A DNA stretch of 5,199 nucleotides from Patescibacteria group bacterium (GCA_022710205.1 JAKLHJ010000054.1:1-5199), one strand, 5' to 3'; numbered from the stretch's first letter, positions 1-5,087 are shown. Program-made: numbers and translations. The notes: generated from the letters alone by a model not told the origin.

Positions 1-40
1 GGTCCACTTTTGGTCTTATACGACTTTAATAACCTTATAT

Positions 41-73
41 AAACTGACTTAATACAGGTCAGTTTTTTATTTT
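41..73 (+). terminator. Intrinsic terminator of an upstream gene outside the window
   Basis: An 8-bp perfect stem, AAACTGAC at 41-48 with GTCAGTTT at 58-65, closes a 9-base loop and is followed at once by a T-rich run through 73. This is the classic factor-independent terminator layout for plus-strand transcription. It implies a gene ending left of the window, or within its first 40 bases. The opposite orientation lacks a T-run, so it is not bidirectional. Confidence 0.65.
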
Positions 74-84
74 GACCTAACAAA
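70..84. other. Weak candidate for the left attachment half-site
   Basis: The 15 bases here match 11 of 15 positions with 2314-2328, which spans the 3' end of tRNA-Glu (TTTTGACCTAACAAA against TTGTGACCCTACAGA). A match of this quality can occur by chance in AT-rich DNA when several hundred offsets are scanned. A short inverted pair, GGTCA at 57-61 and TGACC at 73-77, flanks it. It is listed only because a left end should exist somewhere to the left of the recombinase. Confidence 0.13.
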
Positions 85-93
85 CAGACAGCA

Positions 94-120
94 CGAGGAC
101 GGGAATTTTCCACCGCCTCG
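94..120. other. Imperfect hairpin
   Basis: CGAGG at 94-98 pairs with CCTCG at 116-120. Inside lies a second inverted repeat, GGAATTTTCC at 102-111. No T-run follows on the plus strand (the next bases are GAATAAAAAC), so this is not a terminator in that direction. Its function is unknown. Confidence 0.35.
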
Positions 121-166
121 GAATAAAAACAATCTAACGGAAACGGCAAGGTATATAGATAAACGC

Positions 167-182
167 GGGCGGTAGACCGCCC
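167..182. other. GC-rich perfect hairpin
   Basis: GGGCGG at 167-172 pairs perfectly with CCGCCC at 177-182 around the tetraloop TAGA. The six G-C pairs stand out in an AT-rich genome. No T-run follows on either strand, so it is not an ordinary intrinsic terminator. It may be part of a structured RNA or a protein-binding palindrome; the sequence does not decide. Confidence 0.4.
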
Positions 183-253
183 CCCTAATCTGTATATCTT
201 GTCTACTGAAGATAAGGATGAGGGCGGAACATAAAGAAAAAGGAGGACGAACG

Positions 254-367
254 GTGGATTTTCTTAATTTTACAGCCAAACACTGTCCCAGCCTTGCCCC
301 TGAAAGTTCATCCCCAAATCTTCCGTTTGTCTGCACATACCGAGACCCGTGGCCCAACTATCATTAG
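254..367 (+). CDS. Possible 37-residue small protein or leader peptide (GTG start)
   Basis: A perfect AGGAGG at 241-246 sits 7 bases before a GTG at 254, which opens a 37-codon frame ending in TAG at 365-367. It begins VDFLNFTAKHC and ends RDPWPNYH, with several prolines and serines in the middle. It has no transmembrane segment, no signal peptide and no family I recognise. The only support is the ribosome site, which is striking because no other gene in this window has one. The stop lies 35 bases before the 88-codon gene, so it could be a leader peptide or the first gene of the integration module. A purine-rich stretch can produce AGGAGG by chance, so this is a low-confidence call. Confidence 0.2.
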   Translation: MDFLNFTAKHCPSLAPESSSPNLPFVCTYRDPWPNYH

Positions 368-402
368 GGAAGGCGGAGATGTGTGTGAAATAAAAACGAA
401 AT

Positions 403-669
403 ATGGCAACGATCGATCGACAATTTAATCACACAAAATTAGAAATTGGTGAAAAACAAAATGGATTTTTAGCTGATAAAAAAGTATTATTGAGTTGTAA
501 CTCTTCAACAAATCAGCATCGCCTTTTACAAAAAGAAACCCTAGAGGCCCTTGAAGAGCTCGGTGGGATACTAAAAAATATCCGAAAAAGAATGATTTCA
601 GAAGGATACGAAATAATAGATGGCACACTTCACAAAGTAGGTTCAATAAATTTATATGGAAAAAGTTAG
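403..669 (+). CDS. Hypothetical 88-residue protein overlapping the recombinase start
   Basis: I do not recognise a family for this small protein. The N-terminal half is polar and probably loose. Residues about 36-66 (from STNQHR through RKRMIS) have a regular charged and leucine pattern suggesting one or two alpha helices, with the acidic patch LEALEELGG. No cysteine cluster, membrane segment or signal peptide is seen. The ATG at 403 has no close Shine-Dalgarno site, only GGCGGAG about 24 bases upstream, which is too far. Its TAG stop lies 14 bases inside the recombinase gene in another frame, which suggests translational coupling and a shared transcript. Small basic proteins next to large serine recombinases are sometimes recombination directionality factors or repressors; for this protein that is a guess from position and size only. 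Confidence 0.6.
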   Translation: MATIDRQFNHTKLEIGEKQNGFLADKKVLLSCNSSTNQHRLLQKETLEALEELGGILKNIRKRMISEGYEIIDGTLHKVGSINLYGKS

Positions 670-2377
670 GGTTAAAACGGAAAAAGACTTAATAAATGAA
701 ATACTTTGCGGTAAATACCGTGATTGTTATTTGATATACAACAGAAAAAGCACGGACGAAGCGGACAATCAGAAAAACTCCATTTCATATCAAAAAACAG
801 AGAATGCTAAATACGCTCATCGAGAAAAACTTCCGATAGCACAAATCACCCTCAAGGGTTTCTCTGCTGATGGTATTATTTCCGAAAAGCACTCAGGATT
901 TACCGAAAACGACGACATAATTATTACAGATGATGGTTTGGCTCAATATCATATCGATAGACCAAAGTTCCAGAAGATGCTCCAGTTCGTCAGCCAAAGA
1001 TATTTCAAAGGAGTTGTATGTCTTTGCTGGGACCGTATCAGTAGAAATAAGGGCGACGACACCTTGGTTCGAAAGTTAATGCGCAATGGTGTAGATTTTC
1101 GCTTTGTATATGCAAAATACGAGAAGTCTAGTTCTGGCGCTCTGCATATGGATATTGATGGGATGTTTGCAGAGCATCACTCGCGAGTTACGAGCGAGAA
1201 AGTTACACTCACAATCAAAAACTCAAGAGAGAGAGGTATCTGCACATATCGTGCGCCAATCGGTTATCTTAATATGGGAAAGATGGAAGACAAACCCATT
1301 GACCAATTCCGTGCGCCAATCATCAAACAAATGTATGAGTATTATGCTACGGGAGACTGGAGCTTGTCTGATATTGCTCGATTTGCAAATGAACAAGGTT
1401 TTACGACTATGCCAATGAGGCGCAGAAGGACAAAAGAAGAGATGCTTGCTGAAGAAGATGAGGTTAAGGAAATCGAAAAGACCTCGCGTCCAGTGAATGA
1501 GAACCACATTAGCAGAATACTCACTAATCGTTTTTATACTGGGAGAACACTCAATTCTGAAGGCAAATATATACAAAGTATCAGCCACAAAGCCATTGTA
1601 AGCGATGATCTTTTCGATAATGTTCAGTCTATACTCAAAAAAAAGAAAGTAAGTGTTCACTATACAGAGAAATTGGACCAGCCGTTGCGCGGGGTGTGTC
1701 GTTGTGCGCTTTGTGTTCGTGTATATACGCCATACACGAAGAAAGGTATACAATATTACAACTCACGGTGCGTAAAAGGTTGCCCAAATACACTGAAGAA
1801 TTTTAACTTTAGTTTTATTGACAAGAAAATTAGTGGTCTTATTGCGGGTCTTCACTTTACCGATGAAGAAATTGAGCAGATGGATGCTCGTGTGGGCACG
1901 GAGATTGCCTTATGTGAAGAAAATCGACACAAAACGCTCGATCAATTAGAGCGAAAAAAGAAAAAGATACGTGAAGATCTTGCATACCTACGTTCAAACA
2001 AAATACCTTTATTGAAGGCTGGAGTATACACACCAGAAAGTTACGTTACTGAAGAAACAAAACTTGATAGTGAACTCTCTTTACTACAGACCGAAGAGCA
2101 AACCTCTGATATTGCAATGCACGAGACAATGAAAGATGTTCAAAAACTTTCAGAACTCATTAAAAATGTTGCTGTATATTATCAATTCGCTAAACCACAC
2201 GAAAAAGAGCAGATTGTTCGTGTAATCTTTTCAGAACTTTCTATTACTCAAGATATATTGCAATTCAAGGTCAAAAAAGGATTTGAAGCCTTTGAAAACC
2301 GTTTCCTTGCTATTTGTGACCCTACAGAGAATCGAACTCTGATTACCGCCTTGAAAAGGCGATGTCCTAACCGTTAG
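656..2377 (+). CDS. Large serine recombinase (site-specific integrase)
   Basis: This cytoplasmic DNA recombinase would cut both att sites with a serine nucleophile and integrate or excise the element. The resolvase-type catalytic domain spans about residues 22-190: YNRKST contains Arg30 and the likely nucleophile Ser32, and DRISR at 126-130 supplies the conserved Arg127 and Arg130. The 'recombinase' domain follows (about 195-330, starting RAPIGYL). A zinc ribbon has Cys350-X2-Cys353 and Cys372-X3-Cys376. A charged coiled coil (about 415-485) follows, as in large serine integrases. The length of 573 residues is normal for the family. The ATG at 656 is the only start that keeps the catalytic serine; it overlaps the upstream gene by 14 bases and has no good ribosome site, so coupled translation is likely. 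The C-terminal 19-20 residues, from Asp555, are encoded by antisense tRNA-Glu, and the TAG stop falls in the tRNA D-arm, so this tail probably depends on the integrated state. Confidence 0.95.
   Translation: MEKVRVKTEKDLINEILCGKYRDCYLIYNRKSTDEADNQKNSISYQKTENAKYAHREKLPIAQITLKGFSADGIISEKHSGFTENDDIIITDDGLAQYHIDRPKFQKMLQFVSQRYFKGVVCLCWDRISRNKGDDTLVRKLMRNGVDFRFVYAKYEKSSSGALHMDIDGMFAEHHSRVTSEKVTLTIKNSRERGICTYRAPIGYLNMGKMEDKPIDQFRAPIIKQMYEYYATGDWSLSDIARFANEQGFTTMPMRRRRTKEEMLAEEDEVKEIEKTSRPVNENHISRILTNRFYTGRTLNSEGKYIQSISHKAIVSDDLFDNVQSILKKKKVSVHYTEKLDQPLRGVCRCALCVRVYTPYTKKGIQYYNSRCVKGCPNTLKNFNFSFIDKKISGLIAGLHFTDEEIEQMDARVGTEIALCEENRHKTLDQLERKKKKIREDLAYLRSNKIPLLKAGVYTPESYVTEETKLDSELSLLQTEEQTSDIAMHETMKDVQKLSELIKNVAVYYQFAKPHEKEQIVRVIFSELSITQDILQFKVKKGFEAFENRFLAICDPTENRTLITALKRRCPNR
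2313..2330. other. Probable attachment site region at the tRNA-Glu 3' end
   Basis: The junction between element and host is expected where the recombinase frame enters the tRNA gene, around the discriminator base (2317), the acceptor 3' strand (2318-2324) and the start of the T-arm. Serine integrases exchange at a 2-base core within about 40-50 bp, so the exact crossover cannot be read from one junction. The claim rests on the gene/tRNA overlap; the empty site is not available here. Confidence 0.4.
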
Positions 2378-2388
2378 ACGATAGGGCC
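2317..2388 (-). tRNA. tRNA-Glu (anticodon UUC)
   Basis: This is a complete 72-base cloverleaf on the minus strand. Acceptor GGCCCTA pairs with TAGGGTC, including one G-T wobble. The anticodon arm TCGCC/GGCGG has loop TTTTCAA, which puts TTC at positions 34-36. The T-arm is CAGAG-TTCGATT-CTCTG and the discriminator is A. CCA is not encoded: CAAAT follows, so CCA must be added by nucleotidyltransferase. The last 61 bases overlap the recombinase gene antisense. The gene appears intact despite the insertion, as expected when an integrating element restores the tRNA 3' end. A promoter is present just upstream (2404-2432). Confidence 0.97.
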
Positions 2389-2403
2389 TTAACTTATTTC
2401 AAT

Positions 2404-2432
2404 ATACTATAAAATTTTTGTAAAAAAATCAA
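2404..2432 (-). promoter_or_regulatory. Promoter of tRNA-Glu
   Basis: Reading the minus strand, TTGATT (2432-2427) and TAGTAT (2409-2404) are separated by 17 bases. Initiation would fall near 2397, about 9 bases before the mature tRNA 5' end at 2388. The overlapping hexamer TATAGT gives a 15-base spacer and is less likely. The -35 box lies inside the spacer of the opposite tRNA-Ser promoter. Confidence 0.5.
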
Positions 2433-2446
2433 AGGCCTGCTAATAT
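2418..2446 (+). promoter_or_regulatory. Extended -10 promoter of tRNA-Ser
   Basis: TTGTAA at 2418-2423, a 17-base spacer and TAATAT at 2441-2446 preceded by TGC (extended -10) form a good sigma-70-type promoter. Initiation near 2453 would start only a few bases before the tRNA at 2456. It is interlocked with the opposite tRNA-Glu promoter, so polymerase could hardly occupy both at once. Confidence 0.6.
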
Positions 2447-2455
2447 ATGCCGCAT

Positions 2456-2542
2456 GGAGGCGTGGGTGAGTGGCTGAAACCGCTGCATTCGAAACGCAGT
2501 AGGCCTTAATCGGCCTCGGAGGTTCAAATCCTCCCGCCTCCG
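2456..2542 (+). tRNA. tRNA-Ser (anticodon CGA)
   Basis: This 87-base class II tRNA has acceptor GGAGGCG pairing with CGCCTCC and discriminator G. Its long variable arm (AGGCC-TTAAT-CGGCC plus T) marks serine. The T-arm is GGAGG-TTCAAAT-CCTCC. The anticodon arm CTGCA/CGCAG has loop TTCGAAA, which puts CGA at 34-36 and reads UCG codons. The closing pair of the anticodon stem is an A-C mismatch rather than a Watson-Crick pair. CCA is not encoded; GTATAA follows the acceptor. Its own promoter lies directly upstream. Confidence 0.97.
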
Positions 2543-2548
2543 TATAAA

Positions 2549-2571
2549 AATTCCGCGCTAAGGGCGGGATT
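2549..2571. terminator. Hairpin after tRNA-Ser, probable weak terminator
   Basis: AATTCCGC (2549-2556) pairs with GCGGGATT (2564-2571) through 8 pairs, one of them G-T, around a 7-base loop. It lies 6 bases after the tRNA. On the plus strand only TT and then CTGATATAA follow, so there is no proper T-run. On the minus strand the stem is followed by five T residues, a better terminator. It resembles the CCCGC/GCGGG terminator at 3762-3791. It may end tRNA-Ser transcription, aid 3' processing, or block antisense transcription into the tRNA. Confidence 0.45.
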
Positions 2572-2572
2572 C

Positions 2573-2581
2573 TGATATAAT
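2573..2581 (+). promoter_or_regulatory. Extended -10 promoter of the membrane protein gene
   Basis: TGATATAAT is a perfect TATAAT hexamer (2576-2581) with the extended TGn motif. The -35 position falls in the preceding hairpin and has no TTGACA-like box, which extended -10 promoters tolerate. Initiation near 2588 leaves about 8 bases before the ATG at 2596, so the mRNA would be nearly leaderless, in agreement with the missing ribosome site. Confidence 0.6.
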
Positions 2582-2595
2582 TAAGTTACACAATT

Positions 2596-2934
2596 ATGTC
2601 AGATAAATATTATAAAATTTCTCATTATGTGACTCTCGCGACCTGGGTTGTCTTGTCGTCTGTTATATTAACGATATTTTTTCAGAATTTCTTCGTGGTA
2701 AACCTCGCTCCGATTTCTTTGCAAAATACATTTGCCATTTTATTTGTTATCGCCGTTGCTCTATTTTCTGCCACGAAATTAATTATATTTTTATGGAACA
2801 AGGTATCCGATTCTCGAAAAAGCGTGGTTTGGATAAATATATTTTTTAGTTTATTCGAGGCGATATCTTTTCCGCTTATTCTTTTTGTCGGTTTGCACAT
2901 TTTTGCAATCATTTCAGGCGTAAGGGTCTCTTAA
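2596..2934 (+). CDS. Small integral membrane protein of unknown function
   Basis: I do not recognise a family for this 112-residue protein. A short polar N-terminus is followed by hydrophobic segments at about residues 11-33, 44-67 and 77-107. The last is long enough to be two short helices or one helix with a re-entrant part, giving three or four membrane spans in total. Loops are short and carry a few Lys and Arg residues (SDSRKS at 71-76). No cleavable signal peptide or catalytic motif is visible. The ATG at 2596 follows a strong extended -10 with almost no leader. The next gene has its own promoter 92 bases on, so this gene is probably monocistronic. Topology-only proteins like this are common in reduced genomes, and the function is open. 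Confidence 0.7.
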   Translation: MSDKYYKISHYVTLATWVVLSSVILTIFFQNFFVVNLAPISLQNTFAILFVIAVALFSATKLIIFLWNKVSDSRKSVVWINIFFSLFEAISFPLILFVGLHIFAIISGVRVS

Positions 2935-2951
2935 ATTTAATATCCTGCCTA

Positions 2952-2968
2952 TATCTTCGGGGGAGATA
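2952..2968. other. Small hairpin between the membrane protein and peptidase genes
   Basis: TATCTTC (2952-2958) pairs with GGAGATA (2962-2968), seven pairs including one G-T, around a GGG loop. GCGTTTGGCGC follows, so the T-run needed for an intrinsic terminator is absent; the nearest T-run is about 30 bases further on. It may act as a weak terminator or 3' stabiliser for the membrane protein mRNA. Confidence 0.3.
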
Positions 2969-2986
2969 GCGTTTGGCGCGCGTTTC

Positions 2987-3015
2987 TTTACTATTCTCAT
3001 TTTTTGTGTTAATAT
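2987..3015 (+). promoter_or_regulatory. Extended -10 promoter of the M14 peptidase gene
   Basis: TTTACT (2987-2992), a 17-base spacer and TAATAT (3010-3015) preceded by TGT make the same kind of promoter as at tRNA-Ser. Initiation near 3022 leaves only about 4 bases before the ATG at 3026, so this transcript is expected to be leaderless. No Shine-Dalgarno sequence is present. Confidence 0.6.
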
Positions 3016-3025
3016 AGAAAAAACA

Positions 3026-3760
3026 ATGATATATAAGACTTTTCTCGAAAAATTAAGGGCCGTCTGTCTGGAAAAGGGGCTTAAGCTTCAGCTTATCGGT
3101 TTTGCCGGAAACGACAAAGATTTTCCGATTTATAAGATTGTTGTTCCCGGTACGGCAAAAAATAAGAAGACCATTTTCTTCTCGGCGGGAATACACGGAA
3201 ATGAGCCTGCCGGGCCATGGGCTGTTATAGAATTCTTAAAAAAGTTTTCACCCAAAAAATATCGTGGCCCGAGAATGGTCATTGTCCCGGTCATGAATCC
3301 TTTTGGTTTTGAGAATAACAAAAGACGTAATGCTGTCGGAATAGACATAAATAGACATTTTCGCGACTCTCGCTTGAGGGGTGATAATAAGCTTATATAC
3401 GATAATATAAAAGATGAAAACGTGTTTTTCTTCCATTCAATGCACGAAGATCCTGATGTAAAGAAATTTTACGCTTACGGCTACGAGGAAAAGCCCGAAA
3501 AAATATATCGGGATGTAGTTAAGGTCGGCGGCGGTTTCTTCAAAATAAATAAAAGCAAAAAAATATACGGAGATGTCTCCGAGAACGGCCTCGTTTTAAA
3601 CGACAAGGGCGGCTCGTTAGAAAATAGACTTGTTCACGATAGAATTCCTTTTATTTTGTGCACCGAAACCCCGGGCAAGGAGCCTTTTGAAAAAAGGACC
3701 AGGGCGAATGCAAAAATAATGAAGAAGGTTCTCGAATTTTGTATCCGGAACTCTGATTAA
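3026..3760 (+). CDS. M14-type zinc carboxypeptidase / aspartoacylase-like amidohydrolase
   Basis: The 244-residue protein should hydrolyse a terminal peptide bond or an acyl-amide with one zinc ion. GIHGNEP at 55-61 gives zinc ligands His57 and Glu60. RRNAVGIDINRHF (100-112) matches the family's substrate-carboxylate block (Asn109, Arg110). The third zinc ligand is most likely His140 in SMHED, with His137 as the alternative. Glu214 in CTETPG fits the general base. The length equals a bare catalytic domain. No signal peptide or membrane segment is present, so it is probably cytoplasmic. That fits peptide or cell-wall-fragment trimming or recycling, but the substrate cannot be read from the sequence. 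Succinylglutamate desuccinylase/aspartoacylase-type deacylases share these motifs and are the main alternative. The gene has its own promoter and converges on ftsZ; adjacency alone does not prove a role in division. Confidence 0.85.
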   Translation: MIYKTFLEKLRAVCLEKGLKLQLIGFAGNDKDFPIYKIVVPGTAKNKKTIFFSAGIHGNEPAGPWAVIEFLKKFSPKKYRGPRMVIVPVMNPFGFENNKRRNAVGIDINRHFRDSRLRGDNKLIYDNIKDENVFFFHSMHEDPDVKKFYAYGYEEKPEKIYRDVVKVGGGFFKINKSKKIYGDVSENGLVLNDKGGSLENRLVHDRIPFILCTETPGKEPFEKRTRANAKIMKKVLEFCIRNSD

Positions 3761-3761
3761 T

Positions 3762-3791
3762 AAAAAATCCCGCTTATGGCGGGATTTTTTT
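3762..3791. terminator. Bidirectional terminator shared by the peptidase gene and ftsZ
   Basis: A 12-bp perfect stem (3762-3773 with 3779-3790) closes the 5-base loop TTATG. The core is ATCCCGC/GCGGGAT, flanked by an A-run on one side and a T-run on the other, so each strand reads as stem plus T-tract. It begins 2 bases after the peptidase stop and ends 4 bases before the ftsZ stop, so it serves both convergent genes. Confidence 0.93.
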
Positions 3792-3794
3792 AAA

Positions 3795-4985
3795 TTATTT
3801 CTTAGACCTCCTTAGGAATGCCGGCACAGATGACCACTTATCGTCTTCTGACTCGACTTCTTCCACCTCCTCTTTTTCTTCTTCCTTGAAGACTATTTTC
3901 TCTTCTTTTTTAGGAGAGTGTTTTGTCTCTTCCTCATATTTAATCGGCTCAGGTTTTTCGGTTTCTTTTTCTGTTATAGGGGTTGATTTGTATTCGGATA
4001 TTCTTTCTTTTGAAGGTGCGCCTCTTCTTTCGTCGGGGAAGCCTGTGGCGATGACAGTAACTTTAATCTCATCCTTTTTGAGCTTGCTGTCGCGGATTGC
4101 TCCGAAGATAACCTTTGCGTCGTGGTCAATCGACTCGGTCACTATTTTGGCCGCCTCCTGAATTTCAAACATTGTCATATCTTCTCCTCCTGCGATGGCA
4201 AAGAGGACACCTCTTGCCCCGGAAATTGAGATGTCGAGAAGCGGGGAGTTTATAGCGGCCTTGGCGGCTGTTTCGGCTCTATTTTCTCCTGTGCCTGTGC
4301 CGATACCCATAAGGGCTGAGCCGGCGTTCTGCATTATTGATTTTACATCCGCAAAGTCTACGTTGATTATACCTGTGGTGGTTATAAGGTCGGAGATTCC
4401 TTCTACGGCTTGCCTCAAGATCTCATCGCACATAGCAAATGCGGAAGTGCAGGTGGTGGTTTTGTCTATGACGCTAAGGATTCTGTCGTTTGGTATTACG
4501 ATAAGGGCGTCAACTTCATTTCTGAGTCTTTCCAGTCCCTCATTTGCGAGTCTCATCCTCTGGGTTCCCTCAAAGAAGAACGGCTTTGTGACTACAGCCA
4601 CTGTTAATGCTCCCTGATCTTTAGCTGTCTTGGCGATTACCGGTGCGGCTCCTGTGCCCGTGCCTCCGCCCATTCCTCCCGCGATGAAAACCATATCAGC
4701 TCCTTTTGTCGTGGCCTGGACTTCTTCAAGGGTTTCTTCCGCGGCTCTCTTTCCTATCTCGGGATTCATTCCGGTTCCTCTTCCGTGGGTAAGATTTTTG
4801 CCTATGTGAACTTTCTTTGGAGCAAGCGATTTTTGCAGATCTTGCCCATCCGTATTCATTGTCACGAATTCAACCCCGTCTATCTTTGAGTTGATCATAT
4901 GGTTGATCGCGTTTCCTCCGGATCCTCCGACTCCGATGACTTTAATTCTTGCAAACGACTCGATCTCGGGATTTATTTTAGGCAT
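3795..4985 (-). CDS. ftsZ: Cell division protein FtsZ
   Basis: FtsZ is the cytoplasmic tubulin-like GTPase that polymerises into the division ring. The GTPase domain contains GVGGSGGNA (18-26), the tubulin signature GGGTGTG (106-112), and the T7 synergy loop NVDFADVKSIM (208-218) with Asp210 and Asp213 for GTP hydrolysis across the subunit interface. The second domain runs to about residue 318. A charged linker (about 327-383), dominated by Glu and Lys with an acidic end, connects to the C-terminal peptide SVPAFLRR (386-393), which in other bacteria binds FtsA-like or other partners. The length of 396 residues is typical. The ATG at 4985 is supported by the normal N-terminus; no ribosome site precedes it. 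It stands alone here, without ftsA or ftsQ beside it, and is transcribed toward the shared terminator. A structured upstream region suggests regulation in the leader. Confidence 0.98.
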   Translation of the reverse strand: MPKINPEIESFARIKVIGVGGSGGNAINHMINSKIDGVEFVTMNTDGQDLQKSLAPKKVHIGKNLTHGRGTGMNPEIGKRAAEETLEEVQATTKGADMVFIAGGMGGGTGTGAAPVIAKTAKDQGALTVAVVTKPFFFEGTQRMRLANEGLERLRNEVDALIVIPNDRILSVIDKTTTCTSAFAMCDEILRQAVEGISDLITTTGIINVDFADVKSIMQNAGSALMGIGTGTGENRAETAAKAAINSPLLDISISGARGVLFAIAGGEDMTMFEIQEAAKIVTESIDHDAKVIFGAIRDSKLKKDEIKVTVIATGFPDERRGAPSKERISEYKSTPITEKETEKPEPIKYEEETKHSPKKEEKIVFKEEEKEEVEEVESEDDKWSSVPAFLRRSKK

Positions 4986-5011
4986 TAAATTAGTCTAAGT
5001 TATTAATTTAT

Positions 5012-5017
5012 TTTATA
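5012..5017 (-). promoter_or_regulatory. Possible ftsZ-proximal -10 box
   Basis: TATAAA on the minus strand would start transcription near 5005, about 20 bases before the ftsZ ATG. No -35 match is seen at the right distance and there is no TGn extension, so it is weaker than the distal promoter. It would bypass the leader hairpins. Confidence 0.22.
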
Positions 5018-5063
5018 GGATAATGCCCCAAACACCTTTATAAAAAATAATCTAAATCGGTGT

Positions 5064-5087
5064 AATAAAATTCAGCCCGCGGCTGAA
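5064..5087 (-). terminator. Terminator-like hairpin in the ftsZ upstream region (possible attenuator)
   Basis: TTCAGCC and GGCTGAA (5071-5077, 5081-5087) form a perfect 7-bp stem with a 3-base loop. On the minus strand TTTTATT follows directly, as in an intrinsic terminator. It stands about 80 bases before the ftsZ ATG and in the same direction. It may therefore end a short leader transcript, attenuate ftsZ, or terminate a gene beyond the window. Confidence 0.5.

Larger units (their letters stand above)
67..402. other. Gene-poor, GC-richer intergenic stretch ahead of the integration module
   Basis: This 336-base stretch is visibly richer in G and C than the genes to its right. A minus-strand open frame of 96 codons spans most of it, but its translation is rich in Arg, Ser, Leu and Cys, has no recognisable family, and has no ribosome site, so I do not call it. 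The stretch does contain two hairpins (94-120, 167-182) and a micro-ORF with a strong ribosome site (254-367), listed separately. I compared it mentally with RNase P RNA, tmRNA, SRP RNA and common riboswitches and recognised none of their conserved cores. If the recombinase-borne element is small, its left end could lie here. Confidence 0.5.
403..2388 (+). mobile_element. Integration module of an element inserted at tRNA-Glu (right end only)
   Basis: A serine recombinase gene runs directly into the 3' end of a complete tRNA-Glu gene of opposite orientation, a typical result of site-specific integration at a tRNA. The tRNA 5' part, its promoter and the genes to the right look like host chromosome, so the element should extend to lower coordinates. 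The visible cargo is the recombinase and the 88-residue protein overlapping it. No transposase, capsid, relaxase or terminal inverted repeat is visible. The left boundary is not established; the coordinates give only the supported part, up to the 5' end of the tRNA that hosts it. Confidence 0.5.

Noticed and set aside
67..357. Minus-strand frame of 96 codons
   Set aside because: No family resemblance, Arg/Ser/Cys-rich translation, no ribosome site, and hairpins within; most likely a chance frame in GC-richer DNA.
67..402. RNase P RNA, tmRNA or SRP RNA in the gene-poor stretch
   Set aside because: None of their conserved core sequences is visible on either strand.
410..419. Perfect 10-base palindrome CGATCGATCG at the start of the 88-residue gene
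   Set aside because: Falls inside codons and is a short tetranucleotide repeat; no second copy or operator context seen.
1223..1753. Minus-strand frame of 176 codons
   Set aside because: Lies wholly inside the well-supported recombinase gene and has no recognisable motif; an antisense shadow.
2317..2388. tRNA-Glu as a remnant or pseudogene left by insertion
   Set aside because: All arms pair, the invariant bases are present and a promoter precedes it, so it appears functional.
4195..4617. Plus-strand frame of 140 codons antisense to ftsZ
   Set aside because: Fully covered by ftsZ in the opposite direction; its composition reflects ftsZ codons read backwards.
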